Assembly (NCBI GenBank): GCA_031425695.1
Contig: JANPJV010000214.1
Location: 1-61,446, forward strand
DNA: 61,446 bases
Source: JANPJV01 sp031425695
GTDB lineage: Bacteria; Pseudomonadota; Gammaproteobacteria; Xanthomonadales; SZUA-5
Direction: 5' to 3'
Shown here piece by piece: positions 56,976 through 61,446 of this stretch. Every line of letters starts with the position of its first letter. Position 1 is the stretch's first letter. The translations under genes were made by a program, and so were the position numbers. The notes under the pieces were generated by a model that saw only the letters and a program-made list of their open reading frames with translations, was not told the DNA's origin and ran no database searches.

Positions 56976-57292
56976 GTCTGCGCGCTTGGTTGACCCGCCT
57001 GTTTTCCCGCCGTCCCGCAGCTGCTGCAGTGAGCGCTTCCGATTGCCTGCGCGAAGACCTCGAGCGCCGCCAGCGCGCGCGCACGCTCAACCCGATCAGC
57101 GTCGCCTGCCGCCGCAACGGTCTCAACAACCGCGAGCGCAAAGCCGTGTTCGCGTTCTTCGAAGACATCGCCCCGCGCGTCGGTCTGCGCGAGGCCCGGC
57201 AGCAGGCCGTGAACCTCGCAGCCAACACCGGCCGCGCCCGCAAGGCGCCCGCCGAGCAGCTCGATCCCTGGCACGGCCCGGCCGCGGCGTAG
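56972..57292 (+). CDS. Early phage protein of unknown function
   Basis: 106 aa, ATG overlapping the previous stop (ATGA). Basic helical protein: 'CLREDLERRQRARTLNPISV', 'LNNRERKAVFAFFEDIAPRV'. No known domain. Followed by a strong terminator at 57320. Confidence 0.5.
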   Translation: MSLRAWLTRLFSRRPAAAAVSASDCLREDLERRQRARTLNPISVACRRNGLNNRERKAVFAFFEDIAPRVGLREARQQAVNLAANTGRARKAPAEQLDPWHGPAAA

Positions 57293-57319
57293 CGCCAAGC
57301 GCACTCGATTCCTTCCCAA

Positions 57320-57347
57320 GGCGGCGCCGGTTGGCGCCGCCATTTTC
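57320..57347 (+). terminator. Rightward intrinsic terminator within the early operon
   Basis: GGCGGCGCC (57320-57328) and GGCGCCGCC (57333-57341) with a 4-base loop, followed by ATTTTC. It separates the promoter-proximal genes from parB and those after. Confidence 0.8.
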
Positions 57348-57369
57348 ATACCCTCAGGAGCACTCCGGC

Positions 57370-59271
57370 ATGACTGCCGCACAGCAATTCATCCCGCTCA
57401 ACAAGCTCGAGCTGTCGCCGACCAACGCGCGCCCACACGCGAACGGCATCGATGGCCTTGCGCACAACATCCTTCGCGAAGGCCTGCTGCAATCCCTGTG
57501 CGTCGTGCCGGGCCACAAGAAGGGCCATTTCCTGGTCGAGGCCGGCGGCCGCCGCTTGGCCGCGTTGCAGCAGCTGGCCACCGCGAAGCACATCACCAAG
57601 CAGCACCCGGTGCCGTGCCTGGTCTTCGACACGCCCAGCCTGGCGCGCTCGATCGCCGAGAACGAGATCCGCGAGCCGATGGATCCGGTCGACCAGTTCC
57701 AGTCCTTCGGGCGGCTGGTGGGCGAGGGAGTTCCGGTAGCCGATATCGCCGATGCGTTCTCAGTGACGCCGCAGTTCGTGCGCCAGCGCGCGAAACTCGC
57801 CGAACTGGTGCCGGAAGTGATCGACGCCTATCGCAAGGGGCGGATCCGGATCGATCAGATGCAGGCGCTGACCTTCGGCACGCCGGAGCAGCAGCGGGCG
57901 ATCGTCGCCGGCACCGAGCGCGTGCCCGGTCCGGGCGAGCTCCGCGAGCGGCTCCGCGGCCGCGGCGCGAATCACGACGATCGCCGCGTGAAGCTGGTCG
58001 GACTACAGGTGTATCGCGACGCCGGCGGCCTCACGACGGAAGATCTGTTTGCGTCCGAGATCTGGCTTTCTGATATCGAGCTGCTTGATCGCCTGGTTGA
58101 AGAGCGGCTGCAAGTCGAGGCAGCGCGCGAGGTTGAAGATGGCGCGGCTTTCGCTGTCGTGCTCGAGTCGGTCTACGGCGTCGACGTCCACAAGCTATAC
58201 GCCGAGCCGCGTTTCGAGTACGCGCCCACTGAGGCGCAGGCCGCGGAAATCGACGCATTGGAAGCGCGGTTTGACCCGCTCGGGGAGCAGATTTCAGCGC
58301 TCGAACGCGGCGCGGAACCCGAGGACGGGAGCGACCCGGCCGAGGCGCTCGAAAAGCTCGAGCGAGAGATGGCCGACCTTGATCAACTGGTGGATGACAA
58401 GCGGGAAAAAGCGAGCCGGGCGCCTGCGGGCATTGGCGTGCTTATCGCCGTCGGCCATCACGGGGCCATCGAAAAGCGGCGCGTCGTGCGTAAGTCCGAA
58501 GACGAAAAACCGACCGAGCGCCGGGCAACGCACGCGCCGCTTCCGGGCGGGAAAGAGCCGTCCGGCCGAGCTGAGCTCTCCGTCAAACTTTTCGAAGAGA
58601 TCGCGCAGCACCGCCAAGGTGGCCTTGCGCTGAAGGTCGCAAGCAATCCCCAGGCGGCTCTGGCCCTCGTGGCTCAGGCGCTCGATTTCTCGACTTTCGG
58701 CGGGCTCGAGATCCGCGAAGGGGCGACAGGTTGGGAGCGGCCGCAACCGTGGGTGGGAACCTTCGAGCGGTGCCCGACCGAAAGGCCCGAGGAGCTCGCG
58801 GAAGCACTAAGGGTGATGATCCAAACTCCGGCATCGATTCGGCGGCAGCCTCTCCGACACGACGGCAACACTCGTGGCGCGATCCCGCTGAGTTGGTATC
58901 TCGTTCGTCGGAAGGACGAGCTACTGCAGATCATTTCGCACTGCGTCGCGGCCTCGCTCTGCGATCCCGACAGCGGCGAGGGCTACAAGGTCAACGTTGC
59001 CGCGGCGGCCCGATCGACTCTCGCCGATCTCTGCGAGCACACCGCGTTCAACTTGGCAGATGTCTGGAAGCCCACACCGGCATGGCTCAAGTCTTACGGC
59101 AAGGCCAAGGTCCTCGAGGCCCTGCGCGCCGTCGGCGCCGACGAGACGGCAGACCGCCTGGCAAAGGCGAAAACCGCTGAGCTGGTCGAGGCCGCGGCGC
59201 CGGTGCTCGCCGAAGCGCACTGGGTGCCGGCGTACGGCAAGACCGAAGCGCTCAGGGGCGCCGCGGCGTGA
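57370..59271 (+). CDS. ParB-like nuclease/partition domain protein
   Basis: 633 aa, AGGAG upstream. The N-terminal ParB/Spo0J domain shows 'SPTNARP', 'HFLVEAGGRRLAALQQL' and 'SIAENEIREPMDPVDQF'; a KorB/ParB HTH follows (PVADIADAFSVTPQFVRQRA). The rest (about 350 residues) is helical and acidic, then a second domain. No ParA partner is visible. Phage ParB-like proteins can act as nucleases, regulators or partition factors. Confidence 0.85.
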   Translation: MTAAQQFIPLNKLELSPTNARPHANGIDGLAHNILREGLLQSLCVVPGHKKGHFLVEAGGRRLAALQQLATAKHITKQHPVPCLVFDTPSLARSIAENEIREPMDPVDQFQSFGRLVGEGVPVADIADAFSVTPQFVRQRAKLAELVPEVIDAYRKGRIRIDQMQALTFGTPEQQRAIVAGTERVPGPGELRERLRGRGANHDDRRVKLVGLQVYRDAGGLTTEDLFASEIWLSDIELLDRLVEERLQVEAAREVEDGAAFAVVLESVYGVDVHKLYAEPRFEYAPTEAQAAEIDALEARFDPLGEQISALERGAEPEDGSDPAEALEKLEREMADLDQLVDDKREKASRAPAGIGVLIAVGHHGAIEKRRVVRKSEDEKPTERRATHAPLPGGKEPSGRAELSVKLFEEIAQHRQGGLALKVASNPQAALALVAQALDFSTFGGLEIREGATGWERPQPWVGTFERCPTERPEELAEALRVMIQTPASIRRQPLRHDGNTRGAIPLSWYLVRRKDELLQIISHCVAASLCDPDSGEGYKVNVAAAARSTLADLCEHTAFNLADVWKPTPAWLKSYGKAKVLEALRAVGADETADRLAKAKTAELVEAAAPVLAEAHWVPAYGKTEALRGAAA

Positions 59272-59486
59272 CCGACATCATCGACCAGGCCAGCGCGCGC
59301 GAGGAGATGGACCGCGCGCTGGCCATCGCCAGGGCAACGGCGAAGCCGACCCGCCCAGGCCTGCCGTTCTGTGACGACTGCTCCGAAGCTGTCTCCCCCA
59401 CGCGCCAAGCATTCGGCGCGCGGCTCTGCATCGACTGCCAGCGCGACAGCGAGCTGCGCGCGGCCACCATAGGAAAGCGTGCATGA
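59268..59486 (+). CDS. Small DksA/TraR-type zinc finger protein
   Basis: 72 aa from a GTG overlapping parB's stop. Helical start (REEMDRALAIARATAKPTRP) then 'FCDDCSEAVSPTRQ' and 'LCIDCQRDSEL', the C4 finger of TraR/DksA proteins. These bind RNA polymerase in the secondary channel. Size like TraR. Confidence 0.7.
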   Translation: MTDIIDQASAREEMDRALAIARATAKPTRPGLPFCDDCSEAVSPTRQAFGARLCIDCQRDSELRAATIGKRA

Positions 59487-59959
59487 CGCCCTTGACCGAC
59501 ATCCACGGTGTCATCGCCGGCGACCAGCCAGGCATGAGCCTGCAGCAGGCGCTCGACGTCGCCGACATCTCCACGCCGGCGCCGGCGCTCGCGCACCGAG
59601 CGCTGAAGGTCTTCAAGAGCCTGCACGAGCTGCTCGCGCAGATTCGCGATCACGCCGGCGTCGACTGCCCCTTCGGAGATCTTCCGGAGGCGGTTGCAGC
59701 GCTCCGAAGGGCAGCTCAGCGCCAGGCACACGCCGGCGTGATCAACATGGTGCTGCACTGCCCGTCATGCGGGACTCAGCATGTGGACGCTCCCGATCGG
59801 AGCACCGATTGGGACAACCCGCCGCACCGCAGCCACCTGTGTCACCAGTGCGGCTTGGTCTGGCGGCCGGCCGACGTCTGGACCACCGGTGTGCAGGAAG
59901 TCGAAACGCGCGGCTCTTGCGACACTTGGCCGGTAATCGCAAGCGATGGTCATGTCTGA
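59483..59959 (+). CDS. Phage zinc-ribbon protein
   Basis: 158 aa, ATG overlapping upstream stop. Helical N-terminus (LAHRALKVFKSLHELLAQIR), then a zinc ribbon 'HCPSCGTQHVDAPDRSTDWD' with 'SHLCHQCGLVWRPADVWTTG', a motif common to phage early proteins. Function unknown. Confidence 0.7.
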   Translation: MTPLTDIHGVIAGDQPGMSLQQALDVADISTPAPALAHRALKVFKSLHELLAQIRDHAGVDCPFGDLPEAVAALRRAAQRQAHAGVINMVLHCPSCGTQHVDAPDRSTDWDNPPHRSHLCHQCGLVWRPADVWTTGVQEVETRGSCDTWPVIASDGHV

Positions 59960-60251
59960 GCCCAGCGCGAACCCGGGATCCCGGCTCTCGCCGATCGACA
60001 CCGGCGACACCGTCTTCCACGAGCCCACCGGCGAGACATGGCTGGTCGCTCTCGTGCGCGACGGCCGCCTCAGCTGGTGCGGCTACCCGGAAGGCACGGC
60101 GGACTTGGCCGATTGCTCACTGCTCAGCAAAGCACCCGACGAAGATCGAGAGCGGCTGCTGCGCGAGCTCGCCGCCATCGACGGATCCGACCACCGCGCG
60201 CGCTATGCCCAAGCCCGCCTCGAGCAGCACGACCAGGCCACGCCGCAATGA
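59952..60251 (+). CDS. Small phage early protein
   Basis: 99 aa from ATG 59952 (59946 is also possible). Beta-rich centre (DTVFHEPTGETWLVALVRDG, RLSWCGYPEG) then an acidic helix (KAPDEDRERLLRELAAIDGS). The 'GDTV.H.PTGE.W..A' pattern recurs in phage genomes. Unknown role. Confidence 0.6.
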   Translation: MSEPSANPGSRLSPIDTGDTVFHEPTGETWLVALVRDGRLSWCGYPEGTADLADCSLLSKAPDEDRERLLRELAAIDGSDHRARYAQARLEQHDQATPQ

Positions 60252-60463
60252 ACGCCACCGACCTCCGCACGTTCTGGCTGCTGTTCGGGATCTACGGCCC
60301 GACCATGGCCATGGAAGACATCCGCAAGGAATTCTTCCCGTCGATCACGCTCAAGACGCTCGCCAACAAGGCCGCGGCCGGCCAGCTGCCGAAGCGCACC
60401 GGTGATGTGTTCGACACCAGGGATGTGGCGGACTGGTGGGATGGGCAGCGGCGGGCGGCGTAG
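60248..60463 (+). CDS. PrtN/AlpA-like small DNA-binding protein
   Basis: 71 aa, overlaps previous stop. 'FWLLFGIYGPTMAMEDIRKE', 'FFPSITLKTLANKAAAGQLP', 'FDTRDVADWWD' match pyocin-activator PrtN-family proteins that often sit next to phage integrase genes. It may act as activator or excisionase. It is the last gene of the early operon, consistent with an integrase nearby to the right. Confidence 0.7.
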   Translation: MNATDLRTFWLLFGIYGPTMAMEDIRKEFFPSITLKTLANKAAAGQLPKRTGDVFDTRDVADWWDGQRRAA

Positions 60464-60513
60464 ATCACGTTTCACGTTGCGGGACCGCAGAGGCGCGGAC
60501 CAAAACGGTCGGA

Positions 60514-60540
60514 GAAGCGCCGTCGCTACGACGGCGCTTC
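60514..60540. terminator. Hairpin at the end of the early operon
   Basis: GAAGCGCCGTCG and CGACGGCGCTTC form a 12-bp stem with a 3-base loop. No clear T run, so it may be a bidirectional or factor-assisted terminator between convergent genes. Confidence 0.65.
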
Positions 60541-60604
60541 CCTTAGGCAACGCCAGGCCCCGAGTTGGACCTCAGTGTAGGCGCGCGCCGACCAATCGCC
60601 CGGA

Positions 60605-60823
60605 TCAAGCGGGCTGGAACCGCTCCCACAACCGAGTTTCGTTGTTCCAGATCGAACAGTCTGAAGCCATGGATGCCACCAGTTCGGCGCCGTGCACGCA
60701 CGCAGCCTTACTCGAGTAGCCCTCTGACCCGTCTGCGATCTTTCGATTGTTTGCTGCGAAGAGTGTCCAACGCCACTCACCAGCGGCGTCTTTGTACATG
60801 TGAAAGTGCTTTGGTACTGACAC
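60605..60823 (-). CDS. DUF1508 (YegP-like) protein, copy 1
   Basis: 72 aa from a GTG at 60823 with AGGGGAA upstream. 'HMYKDAAGEWRWTLFAANNR' and 'GSEGYSSKAACVHGAELVAS' are one DUF1508 unit. Family role is not known. A tandem paralog lies just upstream. Confidence 0.75.
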   Translation of the reverse strand: MSVPKHFHMYKDAAGEWRWTLFAANNRKIADGSEGYSSKAACVHGAELVASMASDCSIWNNETRLWERFQPA

Positions 60824-60865
60824 GAAATTCCCCTTTAGCGAATCTCTCTGGTCGATTGTGTAACT

Positions 60866-60891
60866 AGGAGGCTCGCCTGAGCGAGCCTCCT
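60866..60891 (-). terminator. Hairpin between the DUF1508 genes
   Basis: AGGAGGCTCGC and GCGAGCCTCCT pair around a 4-base loop; no T run. Confidence 0.5.
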
Positions 60892-60905
60892 ACCACTACT
60901 TCCGG

Positions 60906-61097
60906 CTAGTTGGTTTCATAAACCAAAGAAGCGCGCGACTCCTTAACAATTTCGATTGAGCGTGCGCAATCGGCCTTGTTGACATAGCTCTCGCTGCTCC
61001 GAGCAATGGTTTCGCCGGACGTACGAGCGTGATACGTCCAGTACCATTGGTTCCGAGCGTCCTTCCGCATCCAGTAACACGGGAATGTAAGTGACAT
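60906..61097 (-). CDS. DUF1508 (YegP-like) protein, copy 2
   Basis: 63 aa from ATG 61097, with AGAGGTGG just upstream. 'YWMRKDARNQWYWTYHARTS' and 'SSESYVNKADCARSIEIVKE' make one DUF1508 unit, clearly related to copy 1. It is first in the leftward pair and follows a structured 5' region. Function unknown. Confidence 0.75.
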   Translation of the reverse strand: MSLTFPCYWMRKDARNQWYWTYHARTSGETIARSSESYVNKADCARSIEIVKESRASLVYETN

Positions 61098-61119
61098 AAC
61101 CACCTCTTGATCGACATGA

Positions 61120-61275
61120 TCCCGAAGCGAGAGCCCATCGATGGAAGTCGAACCCCAGCTGATGTTAGGCTGCGGGCGCTGTAACCTCGACGCTGAGCGC
61201 AGGCCGTGTGGGTTTTGGCCTGCCGTGGTGCTCCGGGACTGCAATCCCGGGGCATCACGTCCCCCGCGAACAACT
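61120..61275 (-). promoter_or_regulatory. Structured leader upstream of the DUF1508 genes
   Basis: Two perfect hairpins: GCAGGCC/GGCCTGC (61199-61205 and 61217-61223) and CCGGGA/TCCCGG (61233-61238 and 61245-61250). On the minus strand they lie 100-155 bases before the start of DUF1508 copy 2. They could be a leader RNA or a protein-binding site. Confidence 0.4.
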
Positions 61276-61355
61276 ACATCTTGTGGTCGGTCGCGGCGCC
61301 CTGCACTACCTATGTGGTCGGGCTGAATCCAGTTTCGGCCCCAGTCCACGATGCG

Positions 61356-61446
61356 TCAAGCTCGAAATCGACGGAATGTGACCCCCAGGAAGGCCGGCGC
61401 GTCGCGGTTTTGGAGGTTTTCGGGGGGATTGCTGGTCGGATGAGCG
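61356..61446 (-). CDS. Possible C-terminal end of a leftward gene (partial)
   Basis: A minus-strand frame reads NPPENLQNRDAPAFLGVTFR before TGA at 61356-61358. About 29 codons are visible. It may be the end of the expected integrase gene or chance. No motif. Confidence 0.2.
   Translation of the reverse strand, partial: AHPTSNPPENLQNRDAPAFLGVTFRRFRA

Noticed and set aside
61190..61270. tRNA or tmRNA-like structure
   Set aside because: The hairpins do not form a cloverleaf, there is no TTCRANY loop with 5-bp stem and no CCA end.
1..61446. CRISPR array, rRNA or tRNA genes
   Set aside because: No regular direct repeat-spacer pattern, and no rRNA or tRNA sequence was recognised.

Overview
The window is GC-rich DNA from a gammaproteobacterium. 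Its host genes (paired reg_prop and PAS histidine kinases, a YcgL-domain protein, a TrmJ-type methyltransferase, rpmB-rpmG) and the many inverted-repeat units between them suggest the Xanthomonadales/Lysobacterales; I cannot fix the genus. It has two parts: host chromosome (1 to about 19.38 kb) and one large λ-like siphophage prophage (about 19.38 kb to the right edge, at least 42 kb, right end not included).

Host part. A truncated IS630-type transposase end abuts a 0.27-kb MITE-like element. Then come a periplasmic solute-binding protein, a small membrane protein, rpmB-rpmG, a TPR/sulfotransferase-like protein divergent from a family 2 glycosyltransferase, a YcgL-domain protein, a response regulator with degenerate GGDEF and EAL domains, a TrmJ-like 2'-O-methyltransferase, two paralogous histidine kinases (one with a large periplasmic propeller), an endonuclease/exonuclease/phosphatase-fold protein and an AI-2E family permease. 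Most intergenic gaps carry inverted-repeat units.

Junction. At 19325-19375 the start of dusA (tRNA-dihydrouridine synthase A) is readable up to its APMMDW motif, then the frame runs into foreign sequence and stops. This is the attL-like junction of a prophage inserted in the 5' end of dusA. The integrase and the other junction should lie beyond the right edge.

Prophage. Rightward accessory genes sit next to attL (19.4-20.8 kb). A long leftward late block follows, read from right to left: small and large terminase, a Mor-like regulator, gpW, portal, a protease-capsid fusion, a decoration protein, accessory secreted proteins, a lysis cassette (three-TM holin candidate, GH19 endolysin, nested Rz/Rz1), then head-tail and tail genes with a tape measure, fibre and tail-tip proteins. 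The primase-helicase and a CII-like gene lie upstream of the terminases, with an iteron-like repeat cluster between. The switch is at 52.5-55 kb: Cro-like gene leftward, CI/S24 repressor rightward, and shared TTAGC/GCTAA operators at both the Cro/CI gap and a second early promoter. A rightward early operon (54.96-60.46 kb) carries an RMF/CrpP-like protein, winged-helix and zinc-ribbon proteins, a ParB-like protein and a PrtN-like protein. Two DUF1508 genes and a structured leader finish the window. Intrinsic terminators lie within both early transcripts, implying λ-style antitermination by an unrecognised factor.

Most notable observations: the dusA junction, the duplicated operator, the terminators inside both early operons, two divergent genes starting in one CATG, an iteron cluster beside the terminase, and an exact 14-residue tryptophan repeat in a tail protein.
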